Shown one piece after another: positions 33,708 through 43,219 of a DNA stretch of 64,000 nucleotides. A program made the translations under genes and the position numbers. Source of the stretch: MW101C3 sp943367595 (lineage in GTDB: Bacteria; Cyanobacteriota; Cyanobacteriia; PCC-6307; Cyanobiaceae); assembly GCA_943367595.1 (NCBI GenBank), contig CALRJS020000001.1:1-64000 (forward strand). The letters run 5' to 3'. A model generated the notes under the pieces. The model was not told the origin of the DNA. It ran no database searches and worked only from the letters and a program-made list of their open reading frames with translations. The number at the start of each line of letters is the position of its first letter. The stretch's first letter is position 1.

Positions 33708-35834
33708 TCAGACCGCCACCGGTTCCTGGGAGACGCCGCGCAGGGTGAGGTTGATGCGGCCGCGGTTGTCGATCTCACGCACGCGCACGGTGACGGGATC
33801 ACCCACCTTCACCACGTCTTCGACCTTCTCGACCCTGGCTTCCGAGAGCTGGGAGATGTGGATCATGCCTTCCTTGCCGGGAAGGATCTCCACGAAGGCG
33901 CCGATCGGGATGATGCGGGTGACGGTGCCACTGAACTGCTCCCCTTCGCTGATGCGACGGGTGAGACCTTCCACGATGCGCTGGGCCTCTTCGGCGGCGG
34001 CGCCGTCGTGGCTGGCGATCGTGACGATGCCGCCGTCCTCGATGTCGATCTTGGTGTTGGTGCGCTCGGTGATGCCCTTGATGGTGCGGCCGCCAGGACC
34101 GATCACCGTGCCGATCAGCTCCGGATCGATGCGGAAGCTCAGCAGGCGCGGCGCATGGGGAGACATGGTGTCGCGGGGCTTCTCGATCGCCTCCAGCATC
34201 TTCTCGAGGATGTGCAGACGGGCGGGGCGGGCCTGGTTCACGGCGTCGGCCACGGTGGTCACCGCCAGGCCGGTGATCTTCATGTCCATCTGCAGGGCGG
34301 TGATGCCCTTTTCGGTGCCGGCCACCTTGAAGTCCATGTCGCCGAGGAAATCCTCGATGCCCTGGATGTCGGTGAGGATCCGCACCTCATCGCCTTCCTT
34401 GATCAGGCCCATGGCGGCGCCGCTCACGGGAGCCTGCAGCGGCACGCCGGCATCCATCAGCGCCAGGGTGCTGCCGCAGACCGAGCCCATCGAGGTGGAG
34501 CCGTTGGAGCTGAGGCACTCCGACACCACCCGCAGCACGTAAGGAAACTTCTCCTTCGGGGGCAGCACCGGAGTGATGGCCCGCTCCGCCAGGGCGCCGT
34601 GACCGATTTCGCGGCGACCGGGGGAGCGCATCGGCCGGGTTTCGCCCACCGAGTAGGGGGGGAAGTTGTAGTGGTGCAGATACGTTTTCTCGCTCGACGG
34701 GTTGAGGTCGTCGAGTTCCTGGGCATCGCTGGGGGTGCCGAGGGTGGCGCAGGAGAGCACCTGGGTGAGCCCGCGCTGGAACAGACCCGAGCCATGCACC
34801 CGCTTGGGCAGCACACCCACGGCGGCGGTGATGGGGCGCACCTCGTCGAGGTTGCGGCCATCCACCCGCTTGCCTTCGCTGAGAATCTGGGCGCGCATCA
34901 GCTTCTTGGTGATGCCCTTGTAGGTGTTGCCGAGCGTCTTGGGGTTGCTCTGCACCACCAGCTTCACCGGGTCGTCGTCGCTGAGGGTGCCGATCTTGAC
35001 GGCCACATCGGCCTTGATGGCATCGAGCTGGGCATCCCGCTCCGCCTTGGTGAGCGTGAACTGCTTGAGCACCTCACCAATGCCCTTGCTGCATTCCTGC
35101 TCGAGGAATGACGGCAGGGCCGGATCTTCCACCTTCGGCTCGGGGATCACCTGCTCGATGCCCAGGTCGCTCAGCAGGGTGAGCTGGGCCTTGATCAGTT
35201 CGCCCACCGCTTCGTAGCCGAAGTCGATGGCCTCGATCACGTCCTGTTCGGGCAACTGGTTGGCGCCCGCTTCCACCATCACCACACCGGTAGGGGTGCC
35301 GGCCACCACCAGATCCAGATCGCTGCGCTCGATCTCACGGAAGCTGGGGTTCAGCACGAAATCGTCGCCGAGCAAGCCCACGCGCACGGCCGCCATCGGG
35401 CCATAGAAGGGCATGCGCGCCAGCAGGGTGGCGATCGAAGCACCCGTGACTGCGAGCACATCGGGCGGCACCCGCTCATCGAGCGAGAGGGTGGTGGCCA
35501 CCACCTGAATGTCGTCGCGCAGCCAGGAAGGGAACAGGGGCCGCAGCGGGCGGTCGATCAGGCGGGTGGTGAGGATGGCCCGCTCGGGCGGGCGTGCTTC
35601 CCGGCGAAAGAAGCTGCCGGGGATGCGTCCGGCGGCATACAGCCGTTCTTCGTAATCGCAGGTGAGGGGCAGGAAATCGATGCCTTCACGGCCTTTGGCG
35701 CGGGTGGCCGTGACCAGCACGGACGTATCACCGCATTCAATCAACACCGATCCCCCAGCTTGGGGGGCATACAGCCCTGTGGTCAGTCGGATCTCCCGAC
35801 CATCGAAGGAGACCGACTGAATTTTTCCTGGCAC
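33708..35834 (-). CDS. pnp: polyribonucleotide nucleotidyltransferase (PNPase)
   Basis: 708 residues. Phosphorolytic 3'-5' exoribonuclease of the RNA degradosome type. Two RNase PH domains are seen (FDGREIRLTTGLYAPQAGGS; then GRNLDEVRPITAAVGVLP with GSGLFQRGLTQVLS and the catalytic region GDMDFKVAGTEKGITALQMD), followed by a KH domain (LIGTVIGPGGRTIKGITE) and an S1 domain (GTVTRIIPIGAFVEILPGKE) near the C-terminus. It lies about 100 bases after rpsN on the same strand. Confidence 0.97.
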   Translation of the reverse strand: MPGKIQSVSFDGREIRLTTGLYAPQAGGSVLIECGDTSVLVTATRAKGREGIDFLPLTCDYEERLYAAGRIPGSFFRREARPPERAILTTRLIDRPLRPLFPSWLRDDIQVVATTLSLDERVPPDVLAVTGASIATLLARMPFYGPMAAVRVGLLGDDFVLNPSFREIERSDLDLVVAGTPTGVVMVEAGANQLPEQDVIEAIDFGYEAVGELIKAQLTLLSDLGIEQVIPEPKVEDPALPSFLEQECSKGIGEVLKQFTLTKAERDAQLDAIKADVAVKIGTLSDDDPVKLVVQSNPKTLGNTYKGITKKLMRAQILSEGKRVDGRNLDEVRPITAAVGVLPKRVHGSGLFQRGLTQVLSCATLGTPSDAQELDDLNPSSEKTYLHHYNFPPYSVGETRPMRSPGRREIGHGALAERAITPVLPPKEKFPYVLRVVSECLSSNGSTSMGSVCGSTLALMDAGVPLQAPVSGAAMGLIKEGDEVRILTDIQGIEDFLGDMDFKVAGTEKGITALQMDMKITGLAVTTVADAVNQARPARLHILEKMLEAIEKPRDTMSPHAPRLLSFRIDPELIGTVIGPGGRTIKGITERTNTKIDIEDGGIVTIASHDGAAAEEAQRIVEGLTRRISEGEQFSGTVTRIIPIGAFVEILPGKEGMIHISQLSEARVEKVEDVVKVGDPVTVRVREIDNRGRINLTLRGVSQEPVAV

Positions 35835-35936
35835 GTCGTCTTATGTCCGTTTTGTTGTCGAAAGGCAGTCTCGCATCCGGCCCTCCCTTGACCCCGTGGA
35901 GCCTTGGTGCGGGAGAGCCGGCGCAGGTTCAGCGGC

Positions 35937-36239
35937 TCACCAGCTGGACTTGGTGACACCCGGCAGGAGGCCCTTGTGGGCGCGTTCGCGCAGCTGGTTG
36001 CGGCACAGGCCGAAATCGCGGTAGTAGCCGCGGGGCTTGCCGGTGGCCCAGCAGCGGTTGCGGACCCGGTTGGGGGCGCTGTTGCGGGGCAGGCCCTGGA
36101 TCTGGCGATGAATCTCCAGCCGTTCCATGGGATCGGCGGCGGCTTCAAACGCGGCCTTCAGAGCGGCGCGCTTGACAGCGAAACGAGCCACGATTTTTTT
36201 GCGCTTCACGTCGCGCGCGATCATCGACTTCTTCGCCAT
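35937..36239 (-). CDS. rpsN: 30S ribosomal protein S14
   Basis: 100 residues, the zinc-free S14 type. It begins MAKKSMIARDVKRKKIVARF and ends AHKGLLPGVTKSSW; RNRCWATGKPRGYYRDFGLCRN is the conserved rRNA-contact region. The ATG is the family start, although the frame is open upstream. It stands alone, outside a large ribosomal-protein operon. Confidence 0.97.
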   Translation of the reverse strand: MAKKSMIARDVKRKKIVARFAVKRAALKAAFEAAADPMERLEIHRQIQGLPRNSAPNRVRNRCWATGKPRGYYRDFGLCRNQLRERAHKGLLPGVTKSSW

Positions 36240-36273
36240 GCGGCTGCTTTGCTGTTGCGGATGAGGACCAACC

Positions 36274-36957
36274 CTACCCTGCGGCAGGAACGGTCCGTCT
36301 GCCGCCCGGTCCGTGGTCGGGATGGCTGGGGCAGAGGTCAGCCATCGGGCAGCTGCTGCAGCCGGGGTTGCGGGCCCGGCACACGGCGCGGCCATGGAAG
36401 ATCAGCCGGATCGAGAGGTTTTCCCACTCCGGTTGCGGAAACAGCTTCATCAAGTCGGGCTCAATCTTCACCGGTTCGCTCTGGCGGGTGAGGCCGAGCC
36501 GGTTGCTGAGGCGCCGCACATGGGTGTCCACCGTGACGCCGGCGTGAATGCCGAAGGCATGGGCCAGGACAACGTTGGCCGTCTTGCGGGCCACGCCCGG
36601 CAGTTCCAGCAGCTCCGGCATCGAGGCCGGTACCTCGCCGCCATGGCGTTCGAGCAGCAGCCGTGAGGCGGCCACGATGTTCTTGGCCTTGTTGCGGAAG
36701 AACCCGGTGGATTTCACGTAAGGCTCCACCGCGTCGCTCTCCACGGCTGCAGCGGCGGCCGCGTCGGGAAAGCGTTCGAACAACGCCGGGGTCACCTTGT
36801 TGACCCGCTCGTCGGTGCACTGGGCCGAGAGCATGGTGGCCACCAGCAACTCCCAGGGGGTGCGCCAGTCGAGCGAGCAGGTGGCCTCGGGATAGAGCGT
36901 TTCCAGGCGCTCCAGAATCAATGGCGCCCGCTGGCGGGCGGTGGGGAAGCGGGGCAC
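36274..36957 (-). CDS. nth: endonuclease III (DNA glycosylase/AP lyase)
   Basis: 227 residues. It excises oxidised pyrimidines. Helix-hairpin-helix region LELPGVARKTANVVLAHAFG contains the catalytic Lys, and VTVDTHVRRLSNRLGL the catalytic Asp. The C-terminal [4Fe-4S] ligands are CRARNPGCSSCPMADLC. LLVATMLSAQCTDERVN is typical of the N-terminal half. It starts one base after the rseP stop region on the same strand, so the two are probably cotranscribed. Confidence 0.96.
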   Translation of the reverse strand: MPRFPTARQRAPLILERLETLYPEATCSLDWRTPWELLVATMLSAQCTDERVNKVTPALFERFPDAAAAAAVESDAVEPYVKSTGFFRNKAKNIVAASRLLLERHGGEVPASMPELLELPGVARKTANVVLAHAFGIHAGVTVDTHVRRLSNRLGLTRQSEPVKIEPDLMKLFPQPEWENLSIRLIFHGRAVCRARNPGCSSCPMADLCPSHPDHGPGGRRTVPAAG

Positions 36958-36958
36958 G

Positions 36959-38047
36959 TCAGCGGCCCAGCAGCTGCTGCACGGCGGAGAGCTGGCTGGT
37001 GTCCTTGACGATCAGCACCAGGCTGAGGCCCACCAGCAGCAGGAAACCTGACTGCATGAAGGCCAGCTGCAGGCGCTGCGGCAGCGGCCGGCCGCGCAGA
37101 CCCTCCAGCAGCAGCAGCACGAACTGGCCGCCATCGAGCAGGGGCAGCGGCAGGGCGTTGAGGACGGCCAGGTTGATCGAGATCAGCGCCGTGAACAGAA
37201 AGAGGCTGCCGCCACCGTCGCGCGCGAGTGAGGCGCCCATTTCCACGATCTTCACCGGCCCCGACACCTGGGGTGCCGTTTCGCCGAAATGGGTGACTAG
37301 GGAAACGAAGCCATCCACAGTGCGGCGGATCAGCTTGAGGCAGGTGCGGTTGGCATGGCCGATCACCTCCAGCGGGCTGCGGGCGGCACGGAAGGCCTCG
37401 CTGCCACTGGGTTGCAGCTGGGCGCCGATGCGGCCGATGCCGTTCTGGGCATCGGGCGTGAGCGTGAGCGTCACGGTGCTGCCGGCGCGTTCGGCCACCA
37501 GCTGCAGCGAGCGCTGCGGAGCGGCCTTGATGTCGGCCACCAGGCCCTCCACGGCGCTCTGACCCCCGCCCAGCGGGGTGCCCGCCAGGCTGACGATGCG
37601 GTCGCCGGGACGCAGGCCGGAGGCCGCTGCCGGCAGGCCGGGTTGCACCGCTGCCACCACCACACCTGGGGTGGCGCTGAAGCCGGCGGGGATGCCCACC
37701 GCGGCTCCCTGGGCCACCAGTACGGCCCAGGCCAGCAGCAGGTTGGCCAGCACGCCGGCGGCGATCACCAGGGCCCGCTGCGGCAGCGGGCGGTTGCGCA
37801 GCAGATCCGGGTCGTCGGCCGGGATGTCACTGTCCTCATCGTCGTCCGGAAAGGCCACGTAGCCACCCAGGGGGATGGCCCGCAGGGCGAACTGCACGCC
37901 ACGGCGCCGCCGCTCCAGCAGCACCGGGCCGAAGCCGATCGAGAAGCCGCTGACCCTGATTCCTTGCCAGGTGGCTGCGAAGAAGTGCCCGGCTTCGTGG
38001 ACGACGATCAGGCCGGCAAGGATGGCCAGGGCCGCGAGGACACCCAT
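36959..38047 (-). CDS. rseP: RIP site-2 zinc metalloprotease (RseP family)
   Basis: 362 residues. It cleaves membrane-embedded substrates such as anti-sigma factors. HEAGH lies at residues 17-21 in the first membrane helix. A PDZ domain spans about residues 110-190 (LRPGDRIVSLAGTPLG). The second active-site motif is NALPLPLLDGGQ, followed by further hydrophobic helices. The distance and order match the cyanobacterial group-I site-2 proteases. Confidence 0.95.
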   Translation of the reverse strand: MGVLAALAILAGLIVVHEAGHFFAATWQGIRVSGFSIGFGPVLLERRRRGVQFALRAIPLGGYVAFPDDDEDSDIPADDPDLLRNRPLPQRALVIAAGVLANLLLAWAVLVAQGAAVGIPAGFSATPGVVVAAVQPGLPAAASGLRPGDRIVSLAGTPLGGGQSAVEGLVADIKAAPQRSLQLVAERAGSTVTLTLTPDAQNGIGRIGAQLQPSGSEAFRAARSPLEVIGHANRTCLKLIRRTVDGFVSLVTHFGETAPQVSGPVKIVEMGASLARDGGGSLFLFTALISINLAVLNALPLPLLDGGQFVLLLLEGLRGRPLPQRLQLAFMQSGFLLLVGLSLVLIVKDTSQLSAVQQLLGR

Positions 38048-38203
38048 TCAGTTGGTTTCAGGCAGTCCGTCCATTGTGGTGGGTGCGGTGGGCCCAGGGC
38101 GTGACAGATAACTCTCACTCTTCTCCAACGCAGCCTTCCTCCTGCCCACTGTTGTGTGCTGGTCGGATTTGCGAACCTCAAGGAAGCCCTGAGGGTGCTT
38201 GCC

Positions 38204-39421
38204 ATGAACTCCACAACCCCTGGCAAGACCAACGACTTCCTGTTCGCCAACCTCCCGCCGGCCACGATTTCTGCAGCAGCTCCCAAGCGCAGAAGTCAGC
38301 CTGACCCCACGGTTCACGCCAGGTCGCTGAGGAAAGCGCCGGCTGCACCTGCACCGACTGCCGGCAAAGCAGCGGGATGGCTCCAGAAGATCCGATCCGC
38401 TGGCCGGCCGAATCTGCTGGGAGCGGCGGCACTGGCCACCCTCGCCACTGTCGGTCTTGGTTTCAGTGCTGTTCAGGGGGCCTTCAGGTCGCCCGCCGCC
38501 CTCACCGTTCCAGTGGCTCGCTGGCCAGGGCACCAGTATTTCTCTCTGGCGGCATCCGAGGGGCTGGCGCAACCTCACAACCTCAATCTGCAGGTTGCGC
38601 ACTACACCGATACCGATGCCATCGTCGACGACTTCCTGAAGGGCAACCTGCGCGTGGCGCAGATGACCAACTTCGATGCCGTGCGCATCTGCAGCCTCAA
38701 GCCGGAACGCTGCCCGGTGGTGGTGATGGTGGTGAACACCTCCAACGGCAGCCATCAGCTCGTTGCCAACACCGCCATCTGGGGGGTTCGGGCGCTCCAG
38801 AACCGCAGCGTGGCCGTCAGCCGCTTCGGGCCCGGCACCTACCTGCTGTCCCAGGCTCTCGCCACCGAGGGCCTGTCGCTCAGCGACGTCAAGCTGAAGC
38901 CCCAGTCTCTGGAGGCCATGCCGGGCCAGTTGCGCCGCGGTGAAGTGGCGGCTGCTGCCATGGGGTCTCCCTACAACAGCTACGCGGTGCTCAGCGGCAC
39001 CGGCCGTTCCCTGTTCGACAGCCGCCGGTTGCCTGTCCAGATCGTCAGCCTGCTGGTGGTCGACCCTGCCCTGCTAAGCGAGGACAAGGCGGCCGTCACC
39101 AAGTTGCTGCGCACCTGGCAGTCCTCCCAGGAGTTCGCTGCCCGCCATCCCCAGCAGTCGCAGTTGCTGATGGGCCAGTCGGCGGGGCTCAGCGCCACCG
39201 GCTTCCGCGAAGCCGAGAAAGGCATGGGCTACACCCCGCTGGAGGAGCAGGCGGAGATGCTGGCTACCGGCGGTGCCATCGAGCGCAACCTGGCCCAGGT
39301 TCAGGCGGCCAATCGTGCCTTGGGTGTTGCTGAGCCTGGTGCACCGCTTCCCCGGGTGAACCGTTCGGCACTGGATCTGGCGCTTCAGCCCTCGGGGGTC
39401 AACCTCGCCGCTGCGAAGTAG
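38204..39421 (+). CDS. membrane-anchored ABC-type substrate-binding protein
   Basis: 405 residues from the ATG giving MNSTTPGKTNDF. An NMT1/SsuA-like periplasmic binding fold is suggested by TVPVARWPGHQYFSLAASEGLA, DDFLKGNLRVAQMTNFDAV, WGVRALQNRSVAVSRFGPGTYLL and GEVAAAAMGSPYNSYAVL. It has an unusual basic, Pro/Ala-rich cytoplasmic-type N-terminus of about 80 residues before the one hydrophobic segment (NLLGAAALATLATVGLGF), where a signal peptide would normally be at residue 1. No permease or ATPase is adjacent. Ligand unknown. Its 3' end overlaps serS by 37 bases. Confidence 0.72.
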   Translation: MNSTTPGKTNDFLFANLPPATISAAAPKRRSQPDPTVHARSLRKAPAAPAPTAGKAAGWLQKIRSAGRPNLLGAAALATLATVGLGFSAVQGAFRSPAALTVPVARWPGHQYFSLAASEGLAQPHNLNLQVAHYTDTDAIVDDFLKGNLRVAQMTNFDAVRICSLKPERCPVVVMVVNTSNGSHQLVANTAIWGVRALQNRSVAVSRFGPGTYLLSQALATEGLSLSDVKLKPQSLEAMPGQLRRGEVAAAAMGSPYNSYAVLSGTGRSLFDSRRLPVQIVSLLVVDPALLSEDKAAVTKLLRTWQSSQEFAARHPQQSQLLMGQSAGLSATGFREAEKGMGYTPLEEQAEMLATGGAIERNLAQVQAANRALGVAEPGAPLPRVNRSALDLALQPSGVNLAAAK

Positions 39422-40665
39422 GGCGCGAGCGCGTCAGGAAGCTGCACGCTGCCATCGGCCTGCTGGCCGGTTTCCAGCAAGGCGGCCATGGTGCGCCCCA
39501 CCGCCAGTCCGCTGCCGTTGAGGGTGTGCAGCAGCCGGGTCTTCTTGCCGTCCTTCATGCGGATCGCCGAGCGTCGTGCCTGGAAGTCGCCGCAGTTGCT
39601 GCAGCTGGAGATCTCCCGGTAGGTGCCTGCGCCCGGTAGCCACACCTCCAGATCGAACGTGCGAGTGGCCGAGAAGCCCAGGTCGCCGCCGCAGAGATCA
39701 ATCACCCGGTAGGGAAGCTCCAGGGCCTGGAGCACGGCTTCGGCGTGGCCGGTGAGCTCGGCGTGGGCAGCCTCGGAGTGGTCGGGGTGGCAGAACCAGT
39801 ACAACTCAACTTTGTTGAACTGGTGCAGGCGGATCAGGCCGCGGGTGTCCCGGCCATAGGAGCCCGCCTCGCGGCGGAAGCAGGGGGTGTAGGCGGCGTA
39901 GCGGAGTGGCAGCTGGTCGGCCGGAATCAGTTCGTCGCGATGGAACGAAGTGATCGGCACCTCGGCGGTGGGGGTGAGCCAGAGGTCGTCGTCGGCGCAG
40001 CGGAAACTCTCCTCGGCGAACTTGGGCAGCTGGCCGGAGCCGGTGAGGCTGGCGCTGTTCACCAGGATCGGCGGCATCACCTCGCGGTAGCCGCGACGGC
40101 TGTGCAGATCCAGCATGAAGTTGATCAGGGCCCGCTCCAGCCGGGCGCCCTGGCCGAGCAGGGTCACGAAGCGGCTCTGGGCAATCCGCACCGATCGCTC
40201 GGTGTCGATCAGGCCAAGCCGCTCAGCGATCTGCCAGTGCTCCTCCAGGCCAGCCTCCACCCGCGGCGTGCCCCAGCGCCGCACTTCCACGTTGTCGGCT
40301 TCGCTGCGGCCCTCAGGGCACTCCGGCGCGGGCAGGTTCGGGAAGGCCAGCAGTTCCTGCCGCAGCCGTGCTTCCAGTTGCTTCTCTTCCTCCTCCAGCA
40401 CCGTGACCTGGCGCTTGATGTGGTTGCCACGGTCGCGCAGGGCCTGCACGTCGGGGCTGTGGGGGGGCTCGCCGGCGCGGATGCGCTCGCCCACATCGCG
40501 GCCGATCTGATTGCCTTCGGCCTGCAGGTCGCTGCGTTGCTGCTGAAGATCGCGCTCCTGGCGGGCGATCAGCTGCAGCCCGGTGAGATCGAGCGCCATG
40601 CCCCGGCGGGCCAGCTGCTGCTCGATCAGTTCGGGGTGTTCACGCACCAGGCGCAGATCCAGCAC
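39385..40665 (-). CDS. serS: seryl-tRNA synthetase
   Basis: 426 residues. Class II synthetase: an N-terminal coiled-coil arm (QQQRSDLQAEGNQIGRD and on) holds the tRNA variable arm; motif 2 is FRREAGSYGRDTRGLIRLHQ and motif 3 GLAVGRTMAALLE. The N-terminus MLDLRLVREHPELIEQQL is canonical. Same strand as, and downstream of, the Nfu gene with a 33-base gap. Confidence 0.97.
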   Translation of the reverse strand: MLDLRLVREHPELIEQQLARRGMALDLTGLQLIARQERDLQQQRSDLQAEGNQIGRDVGERIRAGEPPHSPDVQALRDRGNHIKRQVTVLEEEEKQLEARLRQELLAFPNLPAPECPEGRSEADNVEVRRWGTPRVEAGLEEHWQIAERLGLIDTERSVRIAQSRFVTLLGQGARLERALINFMLDLHSRRGYREVMPPILVNSASLTGSGQLPKFAEESFRCADDDLWLTPTAEVPITSFHRDELIPADQLPLRYAAYTPCFRREAGSYGRDTRGLIRLHQFNKVELYWFCHPDHSEAAHAELTGHAEAVLQALELPYRVIDLCGGDLGFSATRTFDLEVWLPGAGTYREISSCSNCGDFQARRSAIRMKDGKKTRLLHTLNGSGLAVGRTMAALLETGQQADGSVQLPDALAPYFAAARLTPEG

Positions 40666-40698
40666 GGGCGGCGGAGTAGCTCCGCCGCAGCCTATGGC

Positions 40699-41010
40699 TC
40701 AGAGCACCTGCACCACTTCACTCACTTCAGGAATCGATTCGCGCAGCTTGCGCTCAATGCCCATCTTGAGCGTCATGGTGCTGCTGGGGCAGGAGCCGCA
40801 GGCGCCCTGCAGGCGCACCTTCACGATCGGCCCGTCGATTTCAACGATTTCCACGTTGCCGCCATCGGCCATCAGGTAGGGGCGCAGTTCGTCGAGCACG
40901 CGCTCCACGTTCTCGACCGTGAGGGCGCGGGGATCGCTGGCCGGGGCCACCCCTGCTGAGGCCTGCTCAGCCGGGGCTTCGGCTGTGGGAGTGGTGGTTT
41001 CGCTGGACAT
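40699..41010 (-). CDS. NifU C-terminal-domain (Nfu) iron-sulfur scaffold
   Basis: 103 residues. Carries or delivers [4Fe-4S] clusters; in cyanobacteria this single-domain type is the principal scaffold serving photosystem I. It contains LRPYLMADGGNVEIVEIDG and the cluster ligands GACGSCPSSTMTLK (CxxC). The first 25 residues are Thr/Glu/Ala-rich. Many clusters in this window (Hox, NifJ, Rieske) would depend on such a protein, though the link is only functional. Confidence 0.92.
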   Translation of the reverse strand: MSSETTTPTAEAPAEQASAGVAPASDPRALTVENVERVLDELRPYLMADGGNVEIVEIDGPIVKVRLQGACGSCPSSTMTLKMGIERKLRESIPEVSEVVQVL

Positions 41011-41327
41011 GGATCGAGTTCAGGGATGGGTTCAGCTTAGGCAGGGCGCCTGGGGGCGGGCTGTGCAAAGCAGGCGGGCCGAAGCGGGCAGGCTGTTCCG
41101 CCCAGGCGGCTCGGTGCAGGCAAGCAGATCAGTGCAGGCGACCCGGCAGGGCGGGCCGCTCGGTCCAGGCGGGTTGACGCAGGTGTCTTTCGGCAGGCGG
41201 GAGCGCCGGTGGCTTGGGCCGGAAGCGTGCCACGCGCGTGCAAGGGGCCACTGTCATGCCGCTCCGGCGACGCAGGGACCGCTTTCTAAGATTCGGGGAC
41301 TTCCTCTGAACGGGCTGACCCGCTGCG
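41011..41327. repeat. gene-free interval with CAGGCGG-type degenerate repeats
   Basis: Between about 41050 and 41180 the words GCAGGCGGG, CCAGGCGG and TGCAGGCA recur every 14-17 bases, a degenerate direct-repeat field. The rest should hold the promoters for lepA and nfu; I could not assign boxes. The lepA start is preceded by a weak purine stretch only. Confidence 0.5.
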
Positions 41328-43136
41328 ATGACCGACGTTCCCGTTCAGCGGATCCGCAACTTCTGCATCATTGCCCACATCGACCACGGCAAATCGACCC
41401 TGGCCGACCGCCTGCTGCAGGAAACCGGAACGGTGGCGGAGCGCGACATGCAGGCCCAGTTCCTCGACAACATGGAGCTGGAGCGGGAACGGGGGATCAC
41501 GATCAAACTGCAGGCGGCACGGATGGAATTCCGGGCGGCCGATGGTGAGATCTACATCCTCAACCTGATCGACACCCCGGGCCACGTCGACTTCTCCTAC
41601 GAGGTGAGCCGCAGCCTGCAGGCCTGCGAAGGGGCCCTGCTGGTGGTGGATGCCAGCCAGGGGGTGGAGGCCCAGACCCTGGCCAACGTGTACCTGGCGC
41701 TGGAGAACGATCTCGAGATCATTCCGGTGCTCAACAAGATCGATCTGCCCGGCGCCGACCCGGAGCGCATCAAGGCGGAGATCGAAGCGATCATCGGCCT
41801 CGACACCTCGATGGCGATCGACTGCTCTGCCAAGACCGGCCTGGGGGTGCCCGACATCCTGCAGGCGGTGGTGGATCGGGTGCCGGCGCCGGCCGACCGG
41901 GTGAGCGAGCCGCTGCGGGCGCTGATCTTCGACTCCTACTACGACCCCTACCGGGGCGTGATCGTGTATTTCCGGGTGATCAGCGGCCAGGTGGCCCGCA
42001 AGGACAAGGTGCTGCTGATGGCCAGTGGCAAGACGGTGGAGCTCGATGAGGTGGGCGTGATGGCGCCCGACCAGCGGCAGGTGGACAGCCTCCACGCCGG
42101 TGAGGTGGGCTACATGGCGGCCTCGATCAAGGCGGTGGCCGACGCCCGCGTGGGCGACACGATCACCCTGGCGGCCAATCCAGCCTCAGAGCCGCTGCCC
42201 GGCTATGCCGAGGCCAAGCCGATGGTGTTCTGCGGCCTGTTCCCCACCGACGCCGATCAATACCCGGATCTGCGCGAGGCACTCGACAAGCTGCAGCTCT
42301 CCGACGCGGCCTTGAAATACGAGCCGGAAACCAGCAGCGCCATGGGCTTCGGCTTCCGGTGCGGCTTCCTGGGGCTGCTGCACATGGAGATCGTGCAGGA
42401 GCGGCTGGAGCGCGAATACGACCTCGACCTGATCGTGACGGCGCCTTCGGTGATCTATCAGGTGAACATGATGGACGGCAGTGTTCAGATGGTGGATAAT
42501 CCCGCCACCCTGCCCGATCCGCAGAAGCGGGAATCGATCGAGGAGCCCTATGTGAAGCTGGAGATCTATACGCCCAACAGCTTCAATGGCGCCCTGATGG
42601 AGTTGTGCCAGGAGCGGCGCGGTGAGTTCATTGATATGAAATACATCACCACCGATCGGGTCACGCTGCACTATGAAATGCCGCTGGCTGAGGTTGTGAC
42701 GGATTTCTTCGATGTGATGAAAAGCCGCACCAAGGGCTACGCCTCGATGGAATACAGTCTGATCGGCTACCGCAAGAACGAGCTGGTGCGCCTTGACGTG
42801 CTGATTAATAGCGAGAAGGCCGATCCGCTCACCACAATCGTGCACCGCGACAAGGCCTACAACGTGGGCAAGGGGCTGGTGGAGAAGCTCAAGGAGCTGA
42901 TTCCACGCCAGCAGTTCAAGATTCCGATCCAGGCCTCGATCGGCAGCCGCATCATTGCCAGCGAAAGCATCAGCGCCATCCGCAAGGATGTGCTCGCCAA
43001 GTGCTACGGCGGTGACATCTCCCGCAAGAAGAAGCTGCTCAAGAAGCAGGCCAAAGGCAAGAAACGCATGAAGGCGATGGGTCGCGTCGACGTGCCCCAG
43101 GAGGCCTTCATGGCCGTGCTCAAGCTGAATCAGTAG
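41328..43136 (+). CDS. lepA: ribosome back-translocase / elongation factor 4
   Basis: 602 residues. Translational GTPase: G1 IAHIDHGKST, G2 ERERGITIK, G3 DTPGHVDF, G4 NKID. The LepA-specific C-terminal domain has PEDxxQ-like elements and ends with the basic stretch GGDISRKKKLLKKQAKGKKRMK, the signature that separates LepA from EF-G. Start MTDVPVQRIRNFCII is the family start. Confidence 0.97.
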   Translation: MTDVPVQRIRNFCIIAHIDHGKSTLADRLLQETGTVAERDMQAQFLDNMELERERGITIKLQAARMEFRAADGEIYILNLIDTPGHVDFSYEVSRSLQACEGALLVVDASQGVEAQTLANVYLALENDLEIIPVLNKIDLPGADPERIKAEIEAIIGLDTSMAIDCSAKTGLGVPDILQAVVDRVPAPADRVSEPLRALIFDSYYDPYRGVIVYFRVISGQVARKDKVLLMASGKTVELDEVGVMAPDQRQVDSLHAGEVGYMAASIKAVADARVGDTITLAANPASEPLPGYAEAKPMVFCGLFPTDADQYPDLREALDKLQLSDAALKYEPETSSAMGFGFRCGFLGLLHMEIVQERLEREYDLDLIVTAPSVIYQVNMMDGSVQMVDNPATLPDPQKRESIEEPYVKLEIYTPNSFNGALMELCQERRGEFIDMKYITTDRVTLHYEMPLAEVVTDFFDVMKSRTKGYASMEYSLIGYRKNELVRLDVLINSEKADPLTTIVHRDKAYNVGKGLVEKLKELIPRQQFKIPIQASIGSRIIASESISAIRKDVLAKCYGGDISRKKKLLKKQAKGKKRMKAMGRVDVPQEAFMAVLKLNQ

Positions 43137-43219
43137 GCCTGCTGAATCAGGAGGGCTTGCGCCGAGCCTGAATCCGTAGGGATCACGCCGGGCTGGCCAA
43201 GGCCGCCAATCCGCTGCGC

